Shown here: one piece after another, positions 1 to 5,787 of the stretch | How the letters are laid out: every line of letters begins with the position of its first letter | Numbering within the stretch: the stretch's first letter is position 1 | Notes under the pieces: generated by a model | The model's database searches: none | What the model saw: the letters and a program-made list of their open reading frames with translations, nothing else | Told to the model about the DNA's origin: nothing | Position numbers and translations under genes: made by a program | Source of the DNA: Paludibacteraceae bacterium | Lineage (GTDB): Bacteria > Bacteroidota > Bacteroidia > Bacteroidales > Paludibacteraceae | DNA: 7,919 nt | NCBI GenBank assembly: GCA_018055865.1 | Contig: JAGPGR010000068.1 | Coordinates: 1 to 7,919 of the forward strand | Direction: 5' to 3'

Positions 1-928
1 CCGCATCTTTCTCGGTGGTAAGAATTAATTTATCTCCCTGTAAATCAATGAAATCCTTTTCAATTTCCGCAATATCTTTTTTGTCAAAATGATGATGATC
101 CGGATAAAACCGGGTTTTCACCTTTTGCGTATTCTTTTTTAGCCAATTCAGCATCAGTTCCGGCTTCACTATTCCGGTGAACATAAGCACGGCTGTGTCA
201 GATGTGATTTCCGGCATCGGTTTTCGAACCATTTCCGGAAAAACCGGATAAATCTGTCCGTATTCAAAAGCTGAAAAAAACAACTGTTGATGCTGTCTTA
301 ATTTTAATTTCCAGGCAATGGATTTGTATTCATCAGGATGAATATCTTCCGGACATTTTGTAACCACTACCATATCAGCGCGTTTGCTGTTTTTTCGGTA
401 CTCTCTCAGTGTGCCGTAAGGTAACATAAAATCATCTGTGTACAGATTTGCATAGTCAGTGAGCAATATCGACAAACCCGGCCTTACGTGGCGATGCTGA
501 AAAGCATCATCCAGCATTATCACCTGAATATCAGGTTTCGTTTTCAGCAAATTTTCGATGCCTCGAACCCGTTTTTCATCTACTGCTACTCCCACATCCG
601 GGAATTTGCTGAAGAGCTGAAAAGGCTCATCGCCAATACTTTGCGCGGTGCTGCTTTTGTCAGCAAGTACAAAACCGGCTGTCTCGCGCCTGTATCCACG
701 ACTCAAAACTGCAATTTGGAATTGTTCAGATAAATGTTGTATCAGAAATTCCGTATGCGGAGTTTTTCCGGTACCTCCAACGGCTAGATTTCCGATGCTG
801 ATGATGGGCAAATCAAACGAATGTTGTTTCAAAACTCCCCAATCAAACATCCGGTTTCGCACCTCTGTAACGATACCGTAAAGCAGCGAAAGAAGGTAAA
901 AAACAATATTTTTGTCCGGCGTTGCCAT
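1..928 (-). CDS. lpxK: Tetraacyldisaccharide 4'-kinase LpxK, C-terminus cut off by the window edge
   Basis: LpxK phosphorylates the 4' position of the tetraacyldisaccharide 1-phosphate lipid A precursor at the inner face of the cytoplasmic membrane, a late step of lipid A synthesis. Translating the minus strand from the ATG at 928 gives 309 open codons beginning MATPDKNIVFYLLS. The N-terminus is hydrophobic. A P-loop of the LpxK type follows (GNLAVGGTGKT, about residues 46-56), then SRGYRR (about 76-81), GDEP (about 99-102), the family motif LDDAFQH (about 139-145), FTGIVKPE and YPDHHHF. The usual family form of the third motif is DDGFQH; here Ala replaces Gly. The frame is still open at base 1 after TTEKDA, which lies near the end of the kinase, so perhaps 40-60 residues are missing. 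SppA is the gene upstream, separated by a strong terminator. No Shine-Dalgarno is visible. The identity is secure from the combination of motifs. Confidence 0.95.
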   Translation of the reverse strand, partial: MATPDKNIVFYLLSLLYGIVTEVRNRMFDWGVLKQHSFDLPIISIGNLAVGGTGKTPHTEFLIQHLSEQFQIAVLSRGYRRETAGFVLADKSSTAQSIGDEPFQLFSKFPDVGVAVDEKRVRGIENLLKTKPDIQVIMLDDAFQHRHVRPGLSILLTDYANLYTDDFMLPYGTLREYRKNSKRADMVVVTKCPEDIHPDEYKSIAWKLKLRQHQQLFFSAFEYGQIYPVFPEMVRKPMPEITSDTAVLMFTGIVKPELMLNWLKKNTQKVKTRFYPDHHHFDKKDIAEIEKDFIDLQGDKLILTTEKDA

Positions 929-936
929 TGTATCTA

Positions 937-944
937 CAAAGATA
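937..944 (-). promoter_or_regulatory. Candidate -7 box for lpxK, TATCTTTG
   Basis: The minus strand reads TATCTTTG, an exact match to the Bacteroidota -7 consensus TAnnTTTG, ending 8 bases before the lpxK ATG. I see no TTG or TTTG on this strand at the expected distance upstream (about 960-975), so the -33 half is missing or degenerate. If the box works, transcription would start at or within a few bases of the ATG, giving a leaderless or nearly leaderless mRNA. Confidence 0.4.
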
Positions 945-1047
945 AAAAATGTTTTCGATATTTGGAGATTGAATGTGTCTTATGAAACTTCTGTTGTCAT
1001 TATTTTAGCCGAAAAAAAACTTTTTCACCGACTCATATTTATTCACA

Positions 1048-1085
1048 AAAAAAAGGTATTACCATCGTTAGCAATACCTTTTTTT
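1048..1085 (-). terminator. Rho-independent terminator after sppA
   Basis: A hairpin with core GGTATT (1055-1060) pairing to AATACC (1073-1078) and a 12-base loop is extended on both sides by A-tract/T-tract pairing. On the minus strand the stem is followed by a run of T (from 1054 down to 1047). It starts about 20 bases after the sppA stop codon. It is symmetrical enough to act in both directions, but only the minus strand carries a gene leading into it. Confidence 0.9.
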
Positions 1086-1105
1086 AAAAGTCGATGATTA
1101 TTTCG

Positions 1106-2869
1106 TTAATTCAGCGTGATATTCATTGGCATCAGAGCCTGAATACCATTGAAATGCTTTGCTTCTTCTATTTGTTTCAGCAGTCGGTAATTTTGGTCTC
1201 CAAGTTTTGATTTCAGGAGTTTAGCTTCTACGGTCGTATTCATGTCCTTCATCAGACGGGTCATAAAGTCTTCTTTTGCCGGATAATCTTTCACCATGTA
1301 GTTTTTAAGTTTTGCTTTGCCGGCCGCCATTTTCACAGCATCGCTGAGTCCTCCGAGCTTGTCAACCAATCCGATTCGTAATGCATCTTCACCGGTCCAA
1401 ACGCGACCTTCGGCAATGGCTTTGATGGAGTCAATTTTCATCCCGCGTCCGTCGGCGCAACGTTTTGTAAACAGTTCGTAACCGCGGTTTACGTAGCTTT
1501 GCATCATGTTTCGTTCATCTGGTGTGAAAGCCCGGTTCATCGAAATGGCATCACTCATTTTGTTGGTTTTTACGCCGTCGTGAGTCAGACCGATTTTATT
1601 ATTCAGTCCTTCGATATTCGGAATTGTACCGAAAATCCCGATTGAACCTGTCAGCGTGTTGGGCTGAGCTATAATGCTGTCGGCTACGCATGAAATGTAA
1701 TAACCGCCTGATGCTGCATAATCGCCCATGGAGACGATAACCGGTTTCACCTTTTTCAGTTCGGCAATGGCATGCCAGATTTGTTCCGAACCGTAAGCAC
1801 TTCCACCCGGTGAGTTAACCCTGAAAACCACGGCTTTTACCGATTTTTCGTCTTTCACCTTATTGATAGTTTCTACAAGATCTTCAGAAGTAATTTCATC
1901 AGACTGCCCCATATCTATACCACCCACTCCGTAAATAACGGCAATTTTTTCTTTTTGCATTTTTTCCGAACGGGGAACGTTGTTCATACCGGTGTGCGAA
2001 ATAAAATTGATGTCTTTGATGTCATCCAGATCGGTCAGTTTTTTCAATACTTCATTCATTCCGTCGACATATACAAGAGAGTCAACCAGTTTGGAATGCA
2101 GCAATTTTTCGGCCGGCTGAAAAGTCATCATGGCATCGGCATAACGATTAAGTGAGTCTTTTGAAATCTTACGTGATTCGGAAATTTCGGCTATCAGATT
2201 GTTCCAGATAGAGGTGATAAAAGTGGTTACCTGCTCCTTGTTGGCGTCACTCATTTTGGTTTCAATGTAGGGTTCTACAGCAGATTTGTAGGTGCCTACT
2301 TTTACTATTTGCATTTCTACACCTAACTTATCCAGCGTATTTTTGAAAAAGGTAGTATTGGCTGCAATTCCCTGAAATTCAACCATTCCCTGAGTATTCA
2401 GATATACTTTGTCGGCAACAGATGATAAATAATAATTCTTCTGACTGTAAGTGTCTGCGTAAGCTACAATAAACTTACCTGACTCCTTAAAATCAACCAG
2501 CGCGTCACGAATTTCCTTGAATGATGCATAGCCACCCATCAGCATGCCGCCTTTCAGGTATATTCCTTGAATATTCTCATTGGTTTTTGCTTTGCGGATG
2601 TTCGCCAGAACATCATCCAGGCCGATGGTTTTAGCTGCATCCTGTCCGAATGCGGTTGAGAAAATTTCGGAGAATGGGTCGTCCTGAGAGCGTTCTACCA
2701 GCTGACCATTCAATTCAATTTCGTACACAGAGTTAGGTTGCACTTTTACAGCTTTGTCAGACGAACTGGCAATGGCGCCGATAATCCCAAACATCAATAG
2801 CATTCCAATAAAGGAAGTAATAATAATGCCAACAATAGTGGCCAGCGTAAATTTAAGAAATTGTTTCAT
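1106..2869 (-). CDS. sppA: Signal peptide peptidase SppA, 67K type
   Basis: SppA is a membrane-anchored serine protease that degrades signal peptides left in the membrane after secretion. The 587-residue protein has one N-terminal hydrophobic segment (about residues 8-35) that fits a transmembrane anchor, then two tandem ClpP-like/S49 domains, the long form known from E. coli (618 residues). The proposed Ser-Lys dyad is intact. The lysine is K195 in VGTYKSAVEPY, equivalent to E. coli K209. The serine is S387 in GDYAASGGYYIS, equivalent to E. coli S409, and is followed by the family signature TLTGSIGIFG (405-414). The ATG at 2869 puts the charged MKQFLK directly before the hydrophobic helix, and a start further in would disrupt this segment. 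It is bracketed by terminators on both sides, so it is probably transcribed alone. Next downstream is lpxK, also an envelope gene. Confidence 0.96.
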   Translation of the reverse strand: MKQFLKFTLATIVGIIITSFIGMLLMFGIIGAIASSSDKAVKVQPNSVYEIELNGQLVERSQDDPFSEIFSTAFGQDAAKTIGLDDVLANIRKAKTNENIQGIYLKGGMLMGGYASFKEIRDALVDFKESGKFIVAYADTYSQKNYYLSSVADKVYLNTQGMVEFQGIAANTTFFKNTLDKLGVEMQIVKVGTYKSAVEPYIETKMSDANKEQVTTFITSIWNNLIAEISESRKISKDSLNRYADAMMTFQPAEKLLHSKLVDSLVYVDGMNEVLKKLTDLDDIKDINFISHTGMNNVPRSEKMQKEKIAVIYGVGGIDMGQSDEITSEDLVETINKVKDEKSVKAVVFRVNSPGGSAYGSEQIWHAIAELKKVKPVIVSMGDYAASGGYYISCVADSIIAQPNTLTGSIGIFGTIPNIEGLNNKIGLTHDGVKTNKMSDAISMNRAFTPDERNMMQSYVNRGYELFTKRCADGRGMKIDSIKAIAEGRVWTGEDALRIGLVDKLGGLSDAVKMAAGKAKLKNYMVKDYPAKEDFMTRLMKDMNTTVEAKLLKSKLGDQNYRLLKQIEEAKHFNGIQALMPMNITLN

Positions 2870-2897
2870 AGGTTTTGTGTTTCAAATATTTATCCTG

Positions 2898-2924
2898 CAA
2901 AGTAACGAAAAAAAAAGAAAACAA
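2898..2924 (-). promoter_or_regulatory. Candidate sppA promoter overlapping the trxA terminator
   Basis: On the minus strand TTACTTTG (2905-2898) matches TAnnTTTG except for one base. A TTG at 2924-2922 lies 16 bases upstream, slightly closer than the usual spacing of about 19. The -33 triplet lies inside the trxA terminator hairpin. Transcription would start near 2892, giving a leader of roughly 20-25 bases before the sppA ATG. The motif is short and the region AT-rich, so this is tentative. Confidence 0.4.
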
Positions 2925-2935
2925 TGTTGTTTTCT
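2908..2935 (-). terminator. Rho-independent terminator after trxA
   Basis: The minus strand has AGAAAACA, a 4-base loop and TGTTTTCT (an 8-bp perfect stem, 2935-2916), followed directly by eight more T residues (2915-2908). It begins about 30 bases after the trxA stop. The stem is AT-rich, so it may terminate incompletely, but stem followed by T-tract is the classical layout. Confidence 0.8.
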
Positions 2936-2966
2936 TTCATTTATAAAATAAAAAATGGCGGATTTT

Positions 2967-3263
2967 TCAGACGTGTGACAACAGTGTGTCCACCAGTGTT
3001 TTCTTGTCAGTTCCGCCCGGATGTCGCCACACCAAATTCCCGTTTTTGAAAACAGCAAATGTGGGTACTGCCTGAATCTGATACCTGGCAGCAATTGCCT
3101 GATTTTTATCCACATCAATTTTCAGAACACGCGCTTTGCCCTGCACTTCTTTGCCCACCTGTTCTATCACCGGTGCCATTGCTTTGCAGGGTCCACACCA
3201 GGTGGCGTAAAAATCAATCAAAACCGGTTTTCCCGAATTGATAATATCGTTGAATGTTTCCAT
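2967..3263 (-). CDS. trxA: Thioredoxin
   Basis: This is a cytosolic thiol-disulfide oxidoreductase that reduces target protein disulfides using electrons from thioredoxin reductase. The 98-residue protein is a bare thioredoxin fold with no signal peptide. It has the classical active site WCGPC (C23 and C26), preceded by VLIDFYAT, and the conserved cis-proline P67 in AVPTF. The WRHPGG stretch near residues 79-84 corresponds to the usual glycine-containing C-terminal strand region. It is slightly shorter than E. coli TrxA (about 108 residues), mainly at the N-terminus. The ATG at 3263 is the only sensible start because a terminator hairpin lies just upstream. That hairpin leaves only about 15 bases of leader and no room for a normal promoter, so expression may depend on readthrough from hsp20 or on a promoter inside the 3' end of hsp20. 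No thioredoxin reductase gene is in the window. Confidence 0.95.
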   Translation of the reverse strand: METFNDIINSGKPVLIDFYATWCGPCKAMAPVIEQVGKEVQGKARVLKIDVDKNQAIAARYQIQAVPTFAVFKNGNLVWRHPGGTDKKTLVDTLLSHV

Positions 3264-3278
3264 AAAATATATCGGATT

Positions 3279-3316
3279 AAAAAAAAGGGAAGACGAACTT
3301 ATCGTCCTCCCTTTTT
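3279..3316 (-). terminator. Rho-independent terminator after hsp20
   Basis: GGGA, one mismatch and GACGA (3287-3296) pair with TCGTC, one mismatch and TCCC (3302-3311) across a 5-base loop. The stem is extended by five A-T pairs (3282-3286 with 3312-3316). On the minus strand it runs into a T-tract (3286-3279). It starts about 15 bases after the hsp20 stop codon and ends about 15 bases before the trxA ATG. The A/T flanks on both sides mean it could also work in the other direction. Confidence 0.92.
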
Positions 3317-3331
3317 CAGATGAAAAATCAA

Positions 3332-3766
3332 TTACTTAATCTCAATAGCACGTGGAGCCTTTGGTTTGGCTTCTTCTTTTTTTGGAATCGAAACCGTCAG
3401 AATTCCTTTGTCGTAAGCAGCTTCCACTTTGTCACCATCAGCAGTAAGAGGTAAGCTGAACGAACGGCTGAACGACTGATAGCTGAATTCGCGTTTGGTG
3501 TAACGTTCGCTTTCGTCCTTAGTTTCGTTTTCAGTTTGTTTTTCGGATGAAACGGTCAGCACATCGTTATGTACCTCAATTTTGAAATCATTCTTGTCGA
3601 AGCCCGGTGCTGCTACTTCGATACTGAACTCATTGTCATTTTCCTTCACGTTAACCGACGGTAACGTGGTGTTGGTTTTTGAATAATTTTTTGATGTCCA
3701 GTCAAATAAATCAGTGTCGAAAAATCGGTCAATCAACGGATTGCCTGTAAATCTTACCAGTGTCAT
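3332..3766 (-). CDS. Small heat-shock protein, Hsp20/alpha-crystallin family
   Basis: This is an ATP-independent holdase chaperone that binds unfolding proteins and forms large oligomers. From the ATG at 3766 the protein has 144 residues: a short N-terminal arm (MTLVRFTGNPLIDRFF), an alpha-crystallin domain (about residues 36-130) with EVAAPGFDKNDF and the signature region AAYDKGILTVSIPKK (116-130), and a C-terminal tail with the I-x-I oligomerisation motif (IEI, 141-143). An in-frame ATG at 3787 would add seven residues (MIERNKI). I prefer 3766 because a purine-rich GAAAGGAAC ends 6 bases upstream of it and because relatives begin MTLV or similar. The gene is followed by a strong terminator. 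Upstream there are two copies of a TGTCA-based repeat that could be the binding site of a stress regulator. The family is certain; the exact start is less so. Confidence 0.95.
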   Translation of the reverse strand: MTLVRFTGNPLIDRFFDTDLFDWTSKNYSKTNTTLPSVNVKENDNEFSIEVAAPGFDKNDFKIEVHNDVLTVSSEKQTENETKDESERYTKREFSYQSFSRSFSLPLTADGDKVEAAYDKGILTVSIPKKEEAKPKAPRAIEIK

Positions 3767-3772
3767 AATTTT

Positions 3773-3781
3773 GTTCCTTTC
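3773..3781 (-). promoter_or_regulatory. Shine-Dalgarno-like site of hsp20
   Basis: The minus strand reads GAAAGGAAC with 6 bases (AAAATT) before the ATG at 3766. It lies within the first codons of the alternative reading from the ATG at 3787, which argues that 3766 is the true start. Clear Shine-Dalgarno sequences are uncommon in this phylum and no other gene in the window has one this good. Confidence 0.55.
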
Positions 3782-3835
3782 TATCATTTAAGTTGGTTAA
3801 TAATTTTGTTTTTTTGTTTTACAACTACATTATTA

Positions 3836-3868
3836 CAAATTAAATACCAATGTAAAAAATATGACAAA
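3836..3868 (-). promoter_or_regulatory. Candidate hsp20 promoter overlapping a TGTCA repeat
   Basis: On the minus strand TTTG (3868-3865) is followed after 21 bases by TTAATTTG (3843-3836), which differs from TAnnTTTG at one base. The TTTG is part of the repeat copy at 3859-3873, so a protein bound to the repeat would contact or block the promoter. The leader would be about 60 bases. The spacer is a little long, so this is a suggestion only. Confidence 0.3.
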
Positions 3869-3873
3869 ATGAC
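3859..3873 (-). repeat. Direct repeat upstream of hsp20, promoter-proximal copy
   Basis: The plus strand reads ATATGACAAAATGAC. On the minus strand this is two direct TGTCA-type half-sites, TGTCA-TTT-TGTCA: the outer T pairs with A3874, giving the full TGTCATTTTGTCA at 3862-3874. An identical 15-bp block lies 87 bp further from hsp20. It lies about 95 bases upstream of the hsp20 ATG. The role is unknown; an operator or activator site is inferred from the position and duplication. Confidence 0.6.
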
Positions 3874-3945
3874 AGTATTGAGAAATAATATTTTTTGTTT
3901 TTTGGGGTTAAACGTTGCCTTGTGTCCTTAATCCCTATTTTACAT

Positions 3946-3960
3946 ATATGACAAAATGAC
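3946..3960 (-). repeat. Direct repeat upstream of hsp20, promoter-distal copy
   Basis: This is the second exact copy of ATATGACAAAATGAC (plus strand), beginning 87 bp from the first copy and lying 12 bases beyond the stop codon of the kinase gene. Both copies sit in the 206-base non-coding gap between the kinase gene and hsp20, which otherwise holds only AT-rich sequence with no clear terminator for the kinase gene. The 87-bp distance is close to eight helical turns, so both sites would face roughly the same side of the DNA. Confidence 0.6.
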
Positions 3961-3972
3961 CGATATTATTTT

Positions 3973-5640
3973 TTAATACGTAAAGCTGCTCCCACCCACA
4001 AATTCGCGCAACAGTGACGTGGGAGGAATTTCATTGTCGTTGATGGCTACAAAGTAACGCAGAAACCGCAGCAACCGATGGGTTTCGGTATATTCATCGC
4101 AATATTTCGGCACTTGTTCCAGGATGGGCATCACATGACGTTTCAGCACCGCAAGTTCAAAAATCAGCGCCGAATTGAACATGATATCGGCATTCTCCTG
4201 AAACGGGAAAATCCATTTGTCTTCCCCTTTTCGTACACTGCCCCAACGTCCGATGGTATCACGGGCCGAATAACCCCGGTAATGGTAATCGCGAATGATG
4301 CGCCGCAGCAATCGGGTGTCGGCTGTTGGTATCCAGTTATGCTCATCAATGGAAATAGTGGTAAGGGCCGATACATAAATCTTGAACAAAGCTTCGGGCG
4401 GGATTCCTTTGGTCAGTTCAGGATTCAGAGCGTGGATACCTTCCAGTATGAGGAGTGTATCTTTTTCCAGTTTAAGTTTTTCGCCTTTGAAGTATCTTTT
4501 GCCGGTTTCGAAGTTAAAAAACGGCAGTTCAATCTCTTCTCCGGCAATTAATTGCTGCATCTGGAGGTGAAAGAAATCGAGATCGAGCGCATAGAGTGAT
4601 TCAAAGTCCCATTCGCCATTTTCATCGCGGGGTGTGGCTTCCCGGTCCACAAAGTAATTATCGAGCGAGATGCTTTTGGGTATCAGTCCGCTCACCATCA
4701 GCTGCACCGATAGTCGTTTGCTGAATGTGGTCTTTCCCGATGACGAGGGGCCGGAAATCAAAATGACCTTTATTTCGGGTCGGACGTGAATCATATCGGC
4801 TATGTAGGCTACTTTTTTCTCGTGCAGCGCTTCGGCTATTTTTATCAGGTCAAAAGCCCGGTTGTCCAGGCAGGCTTTATTAAATTCGCCAACCGAATTG
4901 AGATCCATGATTTTATTCCAGCTCAGAAATTCCTTGAAAATTTCAAACATTTTCGGTTGGAGTATTATATCTTCCAGCTGTACAGGATTCTCTCTGTCGG
5001 GCACTTGCAACAACATACCGTCGTAGTAGGGCAGCAAATCAAATACATCCAGATATCCGGTAGAGGGTAGTAGGATGCTGGTGTAATAATCGATGAATTT
5101 TCCGATGCGGTAATAGCGCAGGTAAGGCTCACCCAAGCTGTCGAAAAGCGAATCCTTGGATTTGCTGTTTTGCCTGTTTCTGAATAATTCCTTGACTTGC
5201 TCTGTTTGTTTTTCTTCCAGGATGACAGGCTCGTTCCGGTCAATAATTTCCTGCATTTTTAATTTTATATTTCCAATAATTGCAGGCGTAAGCGATTCGC
5301 TCAGATTTTCCAGCTGGCAGTAATACCCTTTGGAAATAGGATGCTCAATACGAATGAGCGAATCGGGATAAAGCTCCGCAACGGCTTTTGAAAGTACCAT
5401 TGAGAGGGTACGCACATACACGCGCATGCCCGATGAAGTGCCGCTGTCAATAAATTCAATGTCTTTGGGCTTGTAGATTAAAAAATTCAGGTCTTCTACC
5501 TTGTAATTTACACGGGCAGCAACCACTTTATATTTTAATTTGATATTCAGCGAATTATAAATTTCGAGCAGCGAAGTGCCCAGTGGAAAGGAATGGTAAT
5601 CCTGCGTGTTTTTACAAAAGATAACGATGGTTTTTTTCAT
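3973..5640 (-). CDS. Uridine kinase/phosphoribulokinase-family protein with N-terminal TGS-like region
   Basis: This is a P-loop nucleoside-kinase-like protein of a fusion type common in Bacteroidales. The first 65 or so residues (MKKTIVIFCKNTQDYHSF onward) resemble a TGS domain. A middle part with HPISKGYYCQLE (about residues 100-111) resembles the second additional domain of threonyl/alanyl-tRNA synthetases. The C-terminal half is the kinase: Walker A GPSSSGKTTF (297-306), DNYFVDR (327-333), LEGIHALNP (399-407) and the arginine-rich segment RLLRRIIRDYHYRG (443-456). Kinase signatures match the uridine kinase/phosphoribulokinase family, but substrate and role are not established by sequence. 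The reading frame extends to an ATG at 5712, adding 24 residues of unlike composition. I chose 5640 because family members begin just before the (I)xVxCKNT strand; the longer form cannot be excluded, since the candidate promoter lies upstream of both. The protein is 555 residues. No terminator is obvious after the stop. Confidence 0.88.
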   Translation of the reverse strand: MKKTIVIFCKNTQDYHSFPLGTSLLEIYNSLNIKLKYKVVAARVNYKVEDLNFLIYKPKDIEFIDSGTSSGMRVYVRTLSMVLSKAVAELYPDSLIRIEHPISKGYYCQLENLSESLTPAIIGNIKLKMQEIIDRNEPVILEEKQTEQVKELFRNRQNSKSKDSLFDSLGEPYLRYYRIGKFIDYYTSILLPSTGYLDVFDLLPYYDGMLLQVPDRENPVQLEDIILQPKMFEIFKEFLSWNKIMDLNSVGEFNKACLDNRAFDLIKIAEALHEKKVAYIADMIHVRPEIKVILISGPSSSGKTTFSKRLSVQLMVSGLIPKSISLDNYFVDREATPRDENGEWDFESLYALDLDFFHLQMQQLIAGEEIELPFFNFETGKRYFKGEKLKLEKDTLLILEGIHALNPELTKGIPPEALFKIYVSALTTISIDEHNWIPTADTRLLRRIIRDYHYRGYSARDTIGRWGSVRKGEDKWIFPFQENADIMFNSALIFELAVLKRHVMPILEQVPKYCDEYTETHRLLRFLRYFVAINDNEIPPTSLLREFVGGSSFTY

Positions 5641-5714
5641 AAAAAAAATGTGATTTGTTTTTTCGAATCCGACAGTCTGTGAAGAGTTCTGTTGAGTCTC
5701 GTTTATGCACATAA

Positions 5715-5748
5715 TAATAATTCCACCACAAAATTAGTGGAATTATTA
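5715..5748 (-). promoter_or_regulatory. Inverted repeat enclosing a candidate -7 box upstream of the kinase gene
   Basis: A perfect 12-bp inverted repeat (5715-5726 pairing with 5737-5748; core AATTCCAC and GTGGAATT) flanks a 10-base centre. On the minus strand the centre contains TAATTTTG (5736-5729), an exact match to TAnnTTTG. No TTG is visible at the -33 distance; a run of nine T lies there instead. It lies 3 bases upstream of the alternative ATG at 5712 and about 75 bases upstream of the preferred ATG at 5640. It could be an operator covering the promoter, or an RNA hairpin. It is a poor terminator for the upstream gene, because on the minus strand the T-run precedes the stem. Confidence 0.5.
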
Positions 5749-5787
5749 AAAAAAAGAGTTCATCTTAAAAGTCAATTTAATTCGCAG

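Noticed and set aside
488..1097. Short plus-strand open frames opposite and beside lpxK
   Set aside because: The minus-strand reading gives a continuous LpxK with P-loop and family motifs; the plus-strand frames are fragments, and the last one runs through the sppA terminator.
4078..4551. A 157-codon open frame on the plus strand inside the kinase gene
   Set aside because: It is antisense to the conserved kinase domain, with no recognisable motifs or upstream signals; a shadow.
5715..5758. Palindrome as a rho-independent terminator of the secreted protein gene
   Set aside because: On the minus strand the T-run (5758-5750) comes before the stem and what follows is ATTATG, so the order is wrong for a terminator.
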